Below are positions 1 to 9,161 of a stretch of DNA of 64,000 nt, piece by piece. Below the pieces are notes generated by a model, which saw only the letters and a program-made list of their open reading frames with translations, did not search any database and was not told where the DNA came from. The translations under genes and the position numbers were made by a program. Within the stretch, counting starts at the first letter, position 1, and each line of letters opens with the position of its first letter. Location: assembly GCF_013466605.1 (NCBI RefSeq), contig NZ_CP059162.1, positions 5,084,001 through 5,148,000 of the forward strand, given 5' to 3'. Source of the stretch: Pseudomonas chlororaphis subsp. aurantiaca (GTDB lineage: Bacteria; Pseudomonadota; Gammaproteobacteria; Pseudomonadales; Pseudomonadaceae).

Positions 1-815
1 ATCGGGTACAGGTCGCCGCCGAACTGGAACAATCCGGCAATCAGTGCCGCGCCGATACCGATGACAAAGCCCATGTACGGCACAATCGCCGCCAGGCCGG
101 CAATCAGGCCGATCAGCAGCCCCAGCTCCAACCCGACCAGCATCAGGCCGGCGGCATAAATCATTCCCAGGGCAACCATCACCAGCAGCTGACCACGGAC
201 GAACGCCCCCAGCACTTCGTGGCATTCCCCGGCCAGCGCCACCACCCGCTCCTCGCGATCACGGGGCAACAGGCTGCGGATCTTCGCCATCATCAGGTCC
301 CAGTCGCGCAGCAGGTAAAAGCTGACCACCGGAATCAGCACCAGGTTGGCCAGCCAGCCGATCAGCGCCAGGCTGGAGGCCGTTGCCTGGCTCAGGACCA
401 CGCCGACGATATCGGTGGTCTGCCCCATGTGCTCGCTGATCGCCGCCTTGACCTTGTCGAACTTCCAGAAACCATCGGACAAGCCCAGCTTGGACTGCGC
501 CCAGGGCATCGCCGTGTGCTGCAACCAATCGAGCATCTGCGGCGCCAGTTCGTACAGACGCAGCAGTTGCTTGGCGAGCATAGGCACCAGCACCAGCAAC
601 AACGCCATGACGATCAGGGTGAACAGGGCAAATACCGCCACCACGCCCCAGGTGCGCGACAAGCCGAGCTTTTCCAGGCGGTCCACCAGAGGATCGAACA
701 GATAGGCCAACAGCAAGGCCACCAGGAACGGCGTCAGGATCGGATGCAACAGGTACACAAAACCACCGAGCAGGACCAACCCACCCAACCAGACCCATCG
801 ACGCGTATCAGCCAT
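1..815 (-). CDS. AI-2E family transporter / PerM-like permease (3' end outside window)
   Basis: A multi-spanning inner-membrane protein of the AI-2E/PerM (UPF0118) family. The first 271 residues are visible and the C-terminus lies beyond the window edge. It starts MADTRRWVWLGG and shows repeated hydrophobic helices, then a soluble stretch (about residues 85-150) and further helices rich in Gly, Ala and Leu, as is typical of the family. Members are putative exporters or efflux permeases; the substrate cannot be read from sequence. The gene lies 36 nt downstream of the DUF2066 gene on the same strand, probably in one operon. In P. aeruginosa PAO1 the corresponding pair sits next to purM (PA0946-PA0948), which supports the call. 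Confidence 0.85.
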   Translation of the reverse strand, partial: MADTRRWVWLGGLVLLGGFVYLLHPILTPFLVALLLAYLFDPLVDRLEKLGLSRTWGVVAVFALFTLIVMALLLVLVPMLAKQLLRLYELAPQMLDWLQHTAMPWAQSKLGLSDGFWKFDKVKAAISEHMGQTTDIVGVVLSQATASSLALIGWLANLVLIPVVSFYLLRDWDLMMAKIRSLLPRDREERVVALAGECHEVLGAFVRGQLLVMVALGMIYAAGLMLVGLELGLLIGLIAGLAAIVPYMGFVIGIGAALIAGLFQFGGDLYP

Positions 816-851
816 GAACCACTCCATTGCTTCTATATAAAGAAAGAAAAC

Positions 852-1889
852 CTACCAGCGAAAATGCAGTTGCGCGGCCGGTGCAGGCACGGGCGCTGGT
901 GTCGCGCCTTCGACGGCCGGCTGGACAGGCGCAGCGCCCGCCGGGACCTCCTGCAACCGAGCCAGGCTCAGCTGCGCGCGCAATTGCTCGGCACTGCCGC
1001 TGACCCGGTACACCGAGCGATCACCATCGACGCGTTGCAAACGCCCGCCGAAGGGTTCGAGCAAACGGCCCAATGCCGCGTAGCGCTCCAGGTTCATGCC
1101 CTGCACTTCCAGCAACTGCTCGCTGGATGCGCCCGGCTTGACCACGAAACGCGGCGCCAGGCGCTGACTGACCGCCAACAGCACGGCATCGGCCAAGGCT
1201 GGCACATCGGCTCCCTGGACGCTGTCCTGCTCCTTCTGGTCCCCCATCCACAGGCGCCATTTGGCCTGCCACTGCCCCCCCTCTTCACTGGCATGCACCG
1301 CCAGCAGGGCGTCCGCGCCGTAACGCTCCGACGCGGCACGCAATGGCGCCGGATCAGAACCTTCGAGATTCGGAGCCGTGGCGACGATCTGTTCGTTCAG
1401 GTCAGCCAACGGCAAACGCAGTGGCAAGCCGCGATGCAGGGCTGCACGGCGCAAAGGCGTGGCACTGGCCTGGCCATCGCCGACCAGGCTGGAACCTTCG
1501 CTGGAGTCGGTCAGCCACCAACCGAGAATCGATGGACGATTACTGCCCCACAGCGACAGGCCAGCCTGGCGCAACGCCCGATCGGTGCTGGCCGGATCGA
1601 AGTCGACCTGCAGGCTCTCGGGAGGACCGGCGTCGTAGCCGTACTGGCTGATGATCTGCTGCGGGTCCTTGCGGATCGCCGCCAACCCCGGATTCTGCAA
1701 GGCTTTGCTATCGCCGGTCAGGCGCAGCACCAGGGTTTCCAGGGCCCGCTGGGTGGCCTGATCGCGCTCGCCAGGGGCCTGACTGCTGACCGGTTCGCGG
1801 ACCTGATACAGGTTATTGAGGGTTTCGGCATGACTCGCCAGGCTGACCAATGACAAACAGCCCACGAAAAGAAATTTGTACAAACGCAT
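852..1889 (-). CDS. DUF2066 domain-containing exported protein
   Basis: A protein of 345 residues starting MRLYKFLFVGCLSLVSLASH, a clear Sec signal peptide with cleavage after SHA. I chose this ATG over the upstream one at 1976 because it places the signal peptide at the N-terminus. The body matches the DUF2066 family, periplasmic proteins of unknown function conserved in Pseudomonas and relatives. A Pro/Ala-rich tail (PAPVPAPAA) precedes the last residues. It is divergent from purM and leads into the permease gene 36 nt downstream. Function is unknown. The neighbourhood matches PA0946 of PAO1. Confidence 0.8.
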   Translation of the reverse strand: MRLYKFLFVGCLSLVSLASHAETLNNLYQVREPVSSQAPGERDQATQRALETLVLRLTGDSKALQNPGLAAIRKDPQQIISQYGYDAGPPESLQVDFDPASTDRALRQAGLSLWGSNRPSILGWWLTDSSEGSSLVGDGQASATPLRRAALHRGLPLRLPLADLNEQIVATAPNLEGSDPAPLRAASERYGADALLAVHASEEGGQWQAKWRLWMGDQKEQDSVQGADVPALADAVLLAVSQRLAPRFVVKPGASSEQLLEVQGMNLERYAALGRLLEPFGGRLQRVDGDRSVYRVSGSAEQLRAQLSLARLQEVPAGAAPVQPAVEGATPAPVPAPAAQLHFRW

Positions 1890-2275
1890 GGAGGATTCCC
1901 GACGACAAAAGGCGGCTGGAACGGACCGCATGAACAGGATTGACCCAGGCTGTGACCACAAAGCCCAGGCAAACATTCACCCGATCGATGGAAGTTTTCG
2001 TGCTGTCATAACGACAGCGGGTACAAGGCTATACCTTATACAGCCCTGAGCGACGCGATCGACACACGCAATTGCAGTTTTTTTAAACGGATATGCCCTG
2101 CCCGTCGGCACGAGGATGGCCGCTACACCTCAAGCCTGATAAAATCGCGCGCCTTCGCAGACCGGCAACAGCCGGGGTCGCTGAAATGATTGCGCGGCAT
2201 TGCCGCCGCGACTGTTTCAATGGCCTCCCTGGACTCGGTCGATACCCCCCTGAATCCCCCCTAAAGGCCTGGATC
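1890..2275. promoter_or_regulatory. Divergent intergenic region DUF2066 / purM with extended -10
   Basis: A 386-nt gap between divergent genes. On the + strand, TGATAAAAT at 2137-2145 is an extended -10 (TG-N-TAAAAT) about 130 nt before purM and is the best candidate for the purM promoter. No good -35 is visible, as expected for an extended -10 promoter. I found no PurR-type operator. A T-rich run lies near 2077-2085. Confidence 0.4.
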
Positions 2276-3334
2276 ATGAGCAAGCAACCCTCCCTGAGCT
2301 ACAAAGACGCCGGTGTAGACATCGACGCCGGTGAAGCATTGGTCGAACGCATCAAGAGCGTCGCCAAGCGCACTGCGCGCCCGGAAGTCATGGGCGGCCT
2401 GGGCGGTTTCGGCGCCCTCTGCGAAATCCCGGCCGGCTACAAGCAGCCGGTACTGGTCTCCGGCACCGACGGCGTGGGTACCAAGCTGCGCCTGGCACTG
2501 AACCTGAACAAGCACGACAGCATCGGCCAGGACCTGGTCGCCATGTGCGTCAACGACCTGGTGGTCTGCGGTGCCGAGCCGCTGTTCTTCCTCGACTACT
2601 ACGCCACCGGCAAGCTGAATGTCGATGTCGCCGCCACCGTGGTCACCGGCATCGGTGCCGGCTGCGAACTGGCTGGCTGCTCCCTGGTTGGCGGTGAAAC
2701 CGCTGAAATGCCAGGCATGTACGAAGGCGAAGACTACGACCTGGCCGGCTTCTGCGTCGGCGTGGTGGAAAAAGCCGAGATCATCGACGGCTCCAAGGTG
2801 GCCACCGGCGACGCCCTGCTCGCCCTGCCGTCTTCCGGTCCGCACTCCAACGGCTACTCGCTGATCCGCAAGATCATCGAAGTCTCCGGCGCCGACATCG
2901 AAACCGTCCAGCTCGACGGCAAGCCGCTGACCGAACTGCTGATGGCCCCGACCCGCATCTACGTCAAGCCACTGCTCAAGCTGATCAAGGACACTGGTGC
3001 GGTCAAGGCCATGGCCCACATCACTGGCGGCGGCCTGCTGGACAACATCCCGCGCGTTCTGCCAAAAGGCGCCCAGGCCGTGGTCGACGTGGCCAGCTGG
3101 CAGCGTCCGGCGGTATTCGACTGGCTGCAAGAGAAGGGCAACGTCGAAGAACACGAAATGCACCGCGTGCTGAACTGCGGCGTGGGCATGGTGATCTGCG
3201 TGGCTCAGGAGCACGTTGAAAGCGCCCTGAACGTCCTGCGCGAAGCCGGCGAACAGCCTTGGGTCATTGGTCAGATCGCTAGCGCCGCCGAAGGCGCGGC
3301 CCAGGTCGAGCTGAAAAACCTCAAGGCACATTGA
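2276..3334 (+). CDS. purM: Phosphoribosylformylglycinamidine cyclo-ligase (AIR synthetase)
   Basis: Catalyses the ATP-dependent ring closure of FGAM to aminoimidazole ribotide, the fifth step of de novo purine synthesis. The 352-residue length is that of bacterial PurM. The N-terminal motif [20 protein letters not shown], the ATP/substrate segment [12 protein letters not shown] and the Gly-rich [15 protein letters not shown] are all present. The start is the ATG at 2276 ([13 protein letters not shown]). A longer open frame upstream to 2093 has no conserved content. Its TGA overlaps the ATG of purN, indicating translational coupling. Confidence 0.97.
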   Translation: MSKQPSLSYKDAGVDIDAGEALVERIKSVAKRTARPEVMGGLGGFGALCEIPAGYKQPVLVSGTDGVGTKLRLALNLNKHDSIGQDLVAMCVNDLVVCGAEPLFFLDYYATGKLNVDVAATVVTGIGAGCELAGCSLVGGETAEMPGMYEGEDYDLAGFCVGVVEKAEIIDGSKVATGDALLALPSSGPHSNGYSLIRKIIEVSGADIETVQLDGKPLTELLMAPTRIYVKPLLKLIKDTGAVKAMAHITGGGLLDNIPRVLPKGAQAVVDVASWQRPAVFDWLQEKGNVEEHEMHRVLNCGVGMVICVAQEHVESALNVLREAGEQPWVIGQIASAAEGAAQVELKNLKAH

Positions 3335-3996
3335 TGCAAGAGCCGATGCCAGCCACCTGTGATGTAGTGGTGCTGTTGTCCGGTACCGGCAGCAACTTGC
3401 AGGCCCTGATCGACAGTACCCGGGCCGACGACAGCCCGGTACGCATCCGCGCGGTGATCTCCAATCGCGCCGATGCCTATGGCCTGCAGCGCGCCCAGGA
3501 CGCGGGGATCGATACCCGCGCCCTCGATCACAAGGCATTCGAAGGCCGCGAGGCCTTCGATGCCGCGCTGATCGAACTGATCGACGCCTTCCAGCCCAAG
3601 CTCGTGGTGCTTGCCGGATTCATGCGCATTCTCAGCGCGGATTTCGTTCGGCACTATCAGGGTCGCCTGCTCAATATCCATCCTTCGCTGCTACCCAAAT
3701 ACAAAGGGTTACACACTCATCAGCGAGCGCTGGAGGCCGGAGACACCGAGCACGGCTGCAGCGTGCACTTTGTGACAGAGGAACTCGATGGCGGACCACT
3801 GGTCGTACAGGCAGTGATCCCGGTAGAGTTGCACGACTCGCCGCAAAGCCTGGCGCAGCGGGTCCACGCCCAGGAACACCGGATTTACCCGATGGCCGTA
3901 CGCTGGTTTGCCGAAGGTCGACTCACACTCGGCGAACAGGGTGCTTTACTGGATGGTCAGTTGCTGGCCGCCAGTGGCCACTTGATTCGTAATTAG
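3334..3996 (+). CDS. purN: Phosphoribosylglycinamide formyltransferase, folate-dependent
   Basis: Transfers a formyl group from 10-formyl-THF to GAR, the third step of purine synthesis. It has 220 residues. The family motifs are visible: VLLSGTGSNLQALID at the N-terminus, the catalytic Asn/His segment LLNIHPSLLPKYKG, HVHF-like CSVHFVTEELDGG, and the following Asp. The ATG at 3334 overlaps the purM stop (TGATG). A TTG one codon upstream is also in frame but the ATG is preferred. The DUF3108 gene follows after 8 nt, so purM-purN-DUF3108 is probably one transcript ending at the terminator at 4732. Confidence 0.97.
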   Translation: MQEPMPATCDVVVLLSGTGSNLQALIDSTRADDSPVRIRAVISNRADAYGLQRAQDAGIDTRALDHKAFEGREAFDAALIELIDAFQPKLVVLAGFMRILSADFVRHYQGRLLNIHPSLLPKYKGLHTHQRALEAGDTEHGCSVHFVTEELDGGPLVVQAVIPVELHDSPQSLAQRVHAQEHRIYPMAVRWFAEGRLTLGEQGALLDGQLLAASGHLIRN

Positions 3997-4004
3997 GAGA
4001 TTTT

Positions 4005-4718
4005 ATGCGTCGCGCCCTGCTCTTCGCTTGTGCTCTGCTCGCCCTGCCTTTCGCGCAGGCTGCGGACCTTCAACCCTTCTCCGCCAGCTATACCGCCGAC
4101 TGGAAACAGCTGCCGATGAGCGGTACCGCCGAACGCAGCCTGGAAAAGAAAGGCGACGGCACCTGGAAGCTGAGCTTCAAGGCTTCGATGATGATCGCCA
4201 GCCTGACTGAAGAAAGCACCCTGACGCTGGACAAGGACACCCTGCTGCCGCAGTCCTATCACTTCGAGCGCGGCGGCCTGGGCAAGGCCAAGAAGGCCGA
4301 CCTGGACTTCGACTGGAACGCCAAGATGGTCACCGGTACCGATCGCGGCGATGCGGTCAAGATCCCGCTCAATCGCGGCATGGTCGACAAATCCACCTAC
4401 CAGCTCGCCCTGCAGCACGATGTGGCCGCCGGCAAGAAAAGCATGAGCTATCAGGTCGTCGATGATGGCGAAGTCGACACCTACGACTTCCGCGTCCTGG
4501 GTTCGGAAAAAGTCGACACCAAGGCCGGCCAGATCGATGCGATCAAGGTCGAGCGCGTGCGCGACCCGACACAAAGCAAACGCATCACCGTCATGTGGTT
4601 CGCCAAGGACTGGGATTACCTGCTGGTTCGCCTGCAACAGGTCGAAACCGACGGCAAGGAGTACAACATCATGCTCCTGAACGGCACCGTCAACGGCAAG
4701 ACCGTCAAAGGCAGCTAA
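4005..4718 (+). CDS. DUF3108 domain-containing periplasmic protein
   Basis: A 237-residue protein with a signal peptide (MRRALLFACALLALPFAQAA, cleavage near residue 20) and a DUF3108 body beginning FSASYTADWKQLPMSGTAER. The family has a beta-rich fold and no known biochemical role. A good Shine-Dalgarno (AGGAG) precedes the ATG. It is the third gene after purM and purN, the same order as PA0945-PA0944-PA0943 in PAO1. It is followed directly by a strong terminator. Confidence 0.85.
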   Translation: MRRALLFACALLALPFAQAADLQPFSASYTADWKQLPMSGTAERSLEKKGDGTWKLSFKASMMIASLTEESTLTLDKDTLLPQSYHFERGGLGKAKKADLDFDWNAKMVTGTDRGDAVKIPLNRGMVDKSTYQLALQHDVAAGKKSMSYQVVDDGEVDTYDFRVLGSEKVDTKAGQIDAIKVERVRDPTQSKRITVMWFAKDWDYLLVRLQQVETDGKEYNIMLLNGTVNGKTVKGS

Positions 4719-4731
4719 GCCGCACGACAAT

Positions 4732-4762
4732 AAAAAAGCCCCGCCGATGCGGGGCTTTTTTT
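4732..4762 (+). terminator. Rho-independent terminator of the purMN operon
   Basis: An A-tract, then the stem GCCCCGC (4738-4744), a CGAT loop, GCGGGGC (4749-4755) and seven T. The A and T tracts extend the stem. It lies 14 nt after the DUF3108 stop codon. Confidence 0.92.
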
Positions 4763-4968
4763 CGCCTGGTGTTTCTATTTGGCCGCTCAAGCACAGCCCT
4801 CCTGGCGACCCGGCAGGCTCGCTCGCCGAGCAAAAAATGCCCGGCACAACAGCCGCCCAACATGAAACTTTTGTCATGAAACTCCGGCCCCTGCGACCGA
4901 ATGCCACAATTTCCGCGGCCTGCGGGACTGTTTCGAAATCTGCAAAAGATTGTTGCATTTGAAAGCAA

Positions 4969-4998
4969 TTTACTTAGCCAGCTAACAAAATATATAAC
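4969..4998 (+). promoter_or_regulatory. Promoter with SlyA/MarR-type operator
   Basis: A -35-like TTTACT (4969-4974) and a -10 TATAAC (4993-4998) are 18 bp apart. The spacer contains TTAGCCAGCTAA (4974-4985), a perfect inverted repeat of TTAGC around CA. It differs at one position from the SlyA consensus TTAGCAAGCTAA that I know from enterobacteria. The placement between -35 and -10 is that of a repressor or antirepressor site. The only downstream gene is the 62-residue orphan at 5049. Confidence 0.5.
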
Positions 4999-5048
4999 GA
5001 AGTCCTGCACACGCCTTGCTGCAGATCAATAGAGATTGGAGCTAGCAG

Positions 5049-5237
5049 ATGACTGTAAAAGTAACTGAACGCGACGATTCACACATGTCCCATGAAGGCG
5101 TAGCCGCAGGTGTACGGATCTGGGACGTGCATCAACAAGACTTGCTGGTGGGAATGTTTCATTCCGAGAGCGATGCCCATGATTACAAGGCCGAACTGGA
5201 GAAGCTGGAGCAGAACCGCGCACCGCAAAGCTCCTGA
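5049..5237 (+). CDS. Small conserved-looking protein of unknown function (62 aa)
   Basis: An acidic soluble protein of 62 residues (MTVKVTERDDSHMSHEGVAA...) with no signal peptide or membrane segment. GVRIWDVHQQDLLVGMF suggests two short beta strands, and the C-terminal third (ESDAHDYKAELEKLEQN) suggests an amphipathic helix. It has a Shine-Dalgarno (GGAG, 8 nt before the ATG), a well-formed promoter and a strong terminator, so it is a monocistronic gene and not a chance frame. I do not recognise the family. Confidence 0.7.
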   Translation: MTVKVTERDDSHMSHEGVAAGVRIWDVHQQDLLVGMFHSESDAHDYKAELEKLEQNRAPQSS

Positions 5238-5283
5238 CCTCACACTGACTGCCGCGGCTGCCGCCACGCATCGGTAGCCGCTT

Positions 5284-5326
5284 CAGAAACAACAAACCCC
5301 GCTCATGGCGGGGTTTGTTGTTTCTG
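5284..5326. terminator. Bidirectional terminator
   Basis: A perfect 19-bp inverted repeat (5284-5302 against 5308-5326) whose GC core CCCCGC/GCGGGG is flanked by A-rich and T-rich arms on both sides. It lies between the convergent 62-aa gene and the DUF2058 gene and can serve both strands. Confidence 0.88.
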
Positions 5327-5331
5327 CGGGT

Positions 5332-5871
5332 TTACCACATCAGATCGTCAGGGATCTGGTAGGCCGCGTATGGATCGTCCTCGTCCGGCGCCTCGGTCGG
5401 CGTGTTGAGCTGAACGATGCGCCGTGGATCGCGCTCCTGGATCTTCAGCGCGGCTTCCCGTGGGATGACTTCATAACCGCCGGCATGATGCACGATGGCC
5501 AGCGAGCCGCTGCTCAGCTTGTTGCGCATCAGGGTGTTCACCGACAGGCGCTTGACCTTCTTGTCGTCGACGAAGTTGTAGTAGTCCTCGGTGGTCAGCT
5601 TTGGCAGGCGCGACACTTCGATCAGTTGCTTGATCTGCGCGGCACGGGCCTTCTGCTCGGCCTTCTCCTGCTGCTGGCGGTTGAGCTCCTGATCGCGTTT
5701 GACCTTCTCGGCCATGGCTTCCTGGGCCGCCCGCTGCTGGCTATCGTCCAGTTCGATCTGGCCTTTGTGGGCCAGGCGTTGCTGCTTCTGTTTCTCTTTG
5801 CTGACCTGTTTGGCCTGCTTTTGGTTGACCAGCCCTGCTTTGAGCAACTGGTCGCGAAGGGAAAGGCTCAT
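5332..5871 (-). CDS. DUF2058 family protein (YaiL-like)
   Basis: A 179-residue soluble protein. The N-terminal half (residues about 10-85) is very rich in Lys, Gln and Glu and is predicted helical or coiled coil (KQAKQVSKEKQKQQRLAHK). The C-terminal half is compact and ends DDPYAAYQIPDDLMW. This is the DUF2058 family, sometimes annotated as a polynucleotide- or nucleoid-associated protein. The role is not established. It lies 27 nt downstream of mazG on the same strand. Confidence 0.8.
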   Translation of the reverse strand: MSLSLRDQLLKAGLVNQKQAKQVSKEKQKQQRLAHKGQIELDDSQQRAAQEAMAEKVKRDQELNRQQQEKAEQKARAAQIKQLIEVSRLPKLTTEDYYNFVDDKKVKRLSVNTLMRNKLSSGSLAIVHHAGGYEVIPREAALKIQERDPRRIVQLNTPTEAPDEDDPYAAYQIPDDLMW

Positions 5872-5898
5872 TGGTGCTCACTCACTTAGGCAACAGCC

Positions 5899-6732
5899 TC
5901 AGCCACAGCTGGGCAAATTCTTTTCCTGACGTTTGGCTTCGCCCCACAAGGCGTCCAACTCTTCGAGGGTGCAATCTTCCATGGGTCGGCGGGTATCGCG
6001 CAATGCCTGCTCGATAAATCGAAAGCGCCGCTCGAACTTGGCATTGGCGCCACGCAAGGTGGTTTCCGGATCGACCTTCAGATGCCGGGCCAGGTTGACC
6101 ACGGCGAACAGCAGGTCGCCCACCTCGTCGGCGATCGCCTGCGGGTCATTCTCGGACATGGCTTCGAGCACTTCATCGAGCTCTTCACGGATCTTGTCCA
6201 CCACCGGCAAGGCGTCCGGCCAGTCAAAACCGACCTGGGCCGCGCGCTTTTGCAACTTGGCCGAACGAGACAGGGCCGGCAGCGCCGCGGGCACATCGTC
6301 GAGCAAGGACAATTGCAAAGGCTGCGTCGACTTCTCGGCGCGCTCCTCGGCCTTGATCTCCTCCCAACGCTGCTTGACCTGCTCTTCATCCAGCTGCGGG
6401 GTATCCAGCGGCGCGTATAGATCCCCGGTAGGGAATACATGGGGATGGCGACGGATCAGCTTGCGGGTGATGCTGTCGACCACGCCGTCGAACTCGAAAC
6501 GCCCTTCCTCCCGCGCCAGCTGGCTGTAATACACCACCTGGAACAGCAGATCGCCCAACTCGCCCTGCAAATGCTCGAAATCGCCCCGCTCGATGGCATC
6601 GGCCACTTCGTAGGCTTCTTCCAGGGTGTGGGGAACGATGGTGGCGTAGGTCTGCTTGATATCCCAAGGGCAGCCGTACTGCGGATCCCGCAGCCGTGCC
6701 ATCAGGTGCAACAGGTCTTCAAGGCTGTACAT
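5899..6732 (-). CDS. mazG: Nucleoside triphosphate pyrophosphohydrolase
   Basis: Hydrolyses NTPs to NMP and pyrophosphate, a house-cleaning role that in E. coli also modulates ppGpp. The 277 residues contain two MazG domains. The first has LRDPQYGCPWDIKQT and the metal-binding EEAYEV...GELGDLLFQ. The second has REELDEVLEA...IADEVGDLLFAVVN. The ATG at 6732 (MYSLEDLLHLM) is preferred to the in-frame TTG at 6738. It lies 65 nt downstream of relA, a pairing conserved in gammaproteobacteria that suits the ppGpp link. Confidence 0.95.
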   Translation of the reverse strand: MYSLEDLLHLMARLRDPQYGCPWDIKQTYATIVPHTLEEAYEVADAIERGDFEHLQGELGDLLFQVVYYSQLAREEGRFEFDGVVDSITRKLIRRHPHVFPTGDLYAPLDTPQLDEEQVKQRWEEIKAEERAEKSTQPLQLSLLDDVPAALPALSRSAKLQKRAAQVGFDWPDALPVVDKIREELDEVLEAMSENDPQAIADEVGDLLFAVVNLARHLKVDPETTLRGANAKFERRFRFIEQALRDTRRPMEDCTLEELDALWGEAKRQEKNLPSCG

Positions 6733-6754
6733 CGGCAACTCTCGTTAGCGCCCC

Positions 6755-6784
6755 CTGCGGGAGCAAGCTGACTTGCTCCCGCAG
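6755..6784. repeat. REP-like hairpin between relA and mazG
   Basis: A perfect 13-bp inverted repeat (6755-6767 with 6772-6784, loop CTGA) of the CTGCGGGAGCAAG type common between Pseudomonas genes. No T-tract follows on the minus strand, so it resembles a REP half-element more than a terminator. It may stabilise the relA mRNA 3' end. Confidence 0.6.
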
Positions 6785-6797
6785 TGTCGGGCCATCT

Positions 6798-9041
6798 TCA
6801 AGGGGTACGGTTACGGCGGGTCTCGATGATATTCGGCAACTGGGAAATACGCCCCAGCAACCGCCCCAGCGCGTCCAGCCCCGGAATCTCGATGGTCAGG
6901 GACATCAACGCAGTGTTGTCCTCCTTGTTCGAGCGGGTATTGACCGCCAGCACGTTGATCCGCTCGTTGAGCAGCACCTGGGACACGTCACGCAGCAGAC
7001 CGGAGCGGTCGTAGGCGCGAATGATGATGTCCACCGGGTAGGTCTGCACCGGCACCGGGCCCCAGCTGACCTGGATGATCCGCTCCGGCTCGCGGCCAGC
7101 CAGCTGCAGCACCGAGGCGCAGTCCTGGCGGTGAATGCTCACCCCGCGGCCCTGGGTGATGTAACCGACGATCGCATCCCCCGGCAGCGGCTGGCAGCAG
7201 CCGGCCATCTGGGTCAGCAGGTTGCCGACGCCCTGGATCTGGATGTCGCCGCGCTTGCCTGGCTTGTAGCCGGTGGCCTTGCGCGGGATCAGCTCCAGCT
7301 GTTCATTGCCGCGCTCCGGCTCCACCAGTTGCTGCGCCAGGTTGACCAGTTGCGCCAGGCGCAGGTCGCCCGCACCCAGGGCGGCAAACATGTCCTCGGC
7401 GGTTTTCATGTTGGCCTTGTCGGCCAGTTTGTCGAAATCCACCTGTGGCAGATCGAGGCGATTGAGTTCGCGCTCGAGCAGGGTCTTGCCCGCCGCCACG
7501 TTCTGATCGCGCGCCTGCAGCTTGAACCAGTGGACGATCTTCGCCCGTGCCCGCGAGGTGGTGACATACCCCAGGTTCGGGTTCAGCCAGTCGCGGCTCG
7601 GCGTGCCGTGCTTGCTGGTGATGATCTCGACCTGCTCGCCGGTCTGCAGGCTGTAGTTGAGCGGTACGATGCGCCCGTTGATCTTCGCGCCCCGGCAGTT
7701 GTGACCGATCTCGGTGTGCACCCGGTAAGCGAAGTCCAGCGGCGTCGCGCCTTTCGGCAAGTCGATGGCGTGGCCGTCGGGGGTGAAGATGTAGACCCGG
7801 TCCGGCTCGATATCCACCCGCAGTTGCTCGGCCAGGCCGCCGATATCCCCCAGCTCTTCATGCCACTCAAGCACCTGACGCAGCCAGGAGATTTTCTCTT
7901 CGTAGTGGTTGGAGCCGGATTTGACGTCGGTGCCCTTGTAGCGCCAGTGGGCGCAGACCCCCAGCTCGGCCTCTTCGTGCATAGCGTGGGTACGGATCTG
8001 CACTTCCAGGACCTTGCCCTCAGGGCCGATGACCGCCGTGTGCAGCGAGCGGTAACCGTTCTCCTTGGGGTTGGCGATGTAGTCGTCGAACTCTTTCGGA
8101 ATGTGCCGCCACAGCGTGTGGACGATCCCCAGCGCGGTATAGCAGTCGCGCATTTCCGGGACCAGCACGCGCACCGCGCGCACGTCGTAGATCTGGCTGA
8201 ACTCCAGGCCCTTGCGCTGCATTTTGCGCCAGATCGAATAGATGTGTTTGGCCCGGCCGCTGATGTCGGCGTCGACGCCGGTGGCCTGCAGTTCGTTCTG
8301 CAGCTGGTTCATCACATCGGAGATGAAGCGCTCACGATCAAGGCGCCGCTCGTGCAGCAACTTGGCGATCTGCTTGTACTGCTCAGGCTCCAGGTAACGG
8401 AAGGACAGATCCTCCAGCTCCCACTTGATATGACCGATACCGAGGCGATGCGCCAGCGGTGCGTAGATGTCGAAGACTTCCCGGGCAACCCGGTTGCGCT
8501 TCTCGTCGTCGGCGTTTTTCACTGCACGAATCGCGCAGGTCCGCTCGGCCAGCTTGATCAGTGCCACACGCACGTCATCGACCATCGCCACTAGCATCTT
8601 GCGCAGGTTTTCCACCTGGGCCTGGGTGCCGAGCACGAGGGATTGGCGGGGGCTCAAGCTGGCGCTGATCGCCGCCATGCGCAGCACGCCGTCGATCAGC
8701 TTGGCCACCACCGGACCGAAGCGCTGGCTGACAGCCGGCAGCGGGATCTGGCCTTCACGGACGCCACGGTAGAGTACCGCGGCCACCAGCGAGTCCTGAT
8801 CCAGCTTGAGGTCGGCGAGGATCTCCGCGATCTCGAGGCCGGTGCTGAAACTCGACATATCTTCGCCGCTGAGATTCTTCGCGGCGATGTGTTGTAACTC
8901 TGCCTCACGAGCGAACTCGCAGGCTTCTTTCAAGGCTTCACGGTCCAGTGCCATGTCGACGCTGACTGCATGATCGAGCCACGCCTCGAGATTGATACTG
9001 CCGTCGGTGTTGATCGGCTGGTGCGCTCTCACCTGTACCAT
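6798..9041 (-). CDS. relA: GTP pyrophosphokinase, (p)ppGpp synthetase I
   Basis: Makes (p)ppGpp from ATP and GTP/GDP on stalled ribosomes in the stringent response. The 747 residues contain, in order, a degenerate HD domain in which the HDxxED hydrolase motif is absent (LYRGVREGQIPLP stands in its place), the synthetase domain (KHIYSIWRKMQ...IYDVRAVRVLV...NPKENGYRSLHTAV), a TGS domain (VYIFTPDGHAIDLPKGATPL), a Cys-rich zinc-finger region (GCCQPLPGD) and a C-terminal ACT domain (DRSGLLRDVSQVL). The lost HD residues identify RelA, not SpoT. rlmD lies 120 nt upstream on the same strand. Confidence 0.96.
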   Translation of the reverse strand: MVQVRAHQPINTDGSINLEAWLDHAVSVDMALDREALKEACEFAREAELQHIAAKNLSGEDMSSFSTGLEIAEILADLKLDQDSLVAAVLYRGVREGQIPLPAVSQRFGPVVAKLIDGVLRMAAISASLSPRQSLVLGTQAQVENLRKMLVAMVDDVRVALIKLAERTCAIRAVKNADDEKRNRVAREVFDIYAPLAHRLGIGHIKWELEDLSFRYLEPEQYKQIAKLLHERRLDRERFISDVMNQLQNELQATGVDADISGRAKHIYSIWRKMQRKGLEFSQIYDVRAVRVLVPEMRDCYTALGIVHTLWRHIPKEFDDYIANPKENGYRSLHTAVIGPEGKVLEVQIRTHAMHEEAELGVCAHWRYKGTDVKSGSNHYEEKISWLRQVLEWHEELGDIGGLAEQLRVDIEPDRVYIFTPDGHAIDLPKGATPLDFAYRVHTEIGHNCRGAKINGRIVPLNYSLQTGEQVEIITSKHGTPSRDWLNPNLGYVTTSRARAKIVHWFKLQARDQNVAAGKTLLERELNRLDLPQVDFDKLADKANMKTAEDMFAALGAGDLRLAQLVNLAQQLVEPERGNEQLELIPRKATGYKPGKRGDIQIQGVGNLLTQMAGCCQPLPGDAIVGYITQGRGVSIHRQDCASVLQLAGREPERIIQVSWGPVPVQTYPVDIIIRAYDRSGLLRDVSQVLLNERINVLAVNTRSNKEDNTALMSLTIEIPGLDALGRLLGRISQLPNIIETRRNRTP

Positions 9042-9161
9042 CTTGCTTTACCTTCCCTACGACGCACATTCAATGCGTCAAATCGCTGACCTTTACTGCC
9101 AGTATTTCCTCGCTGGGCCGGCGAGTGCTGCCTGACGGGCCAACGGATTAGACGAGCCGTC

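Noticed and set aside
219-1853. Long plus-strand open frame over the permease and DUF2066 genes
   Set aside because: The translation is Gln/Arg/His-rich low-quality sequence, and the minus strand carries real signal peptides, membrane helices and family motifs.
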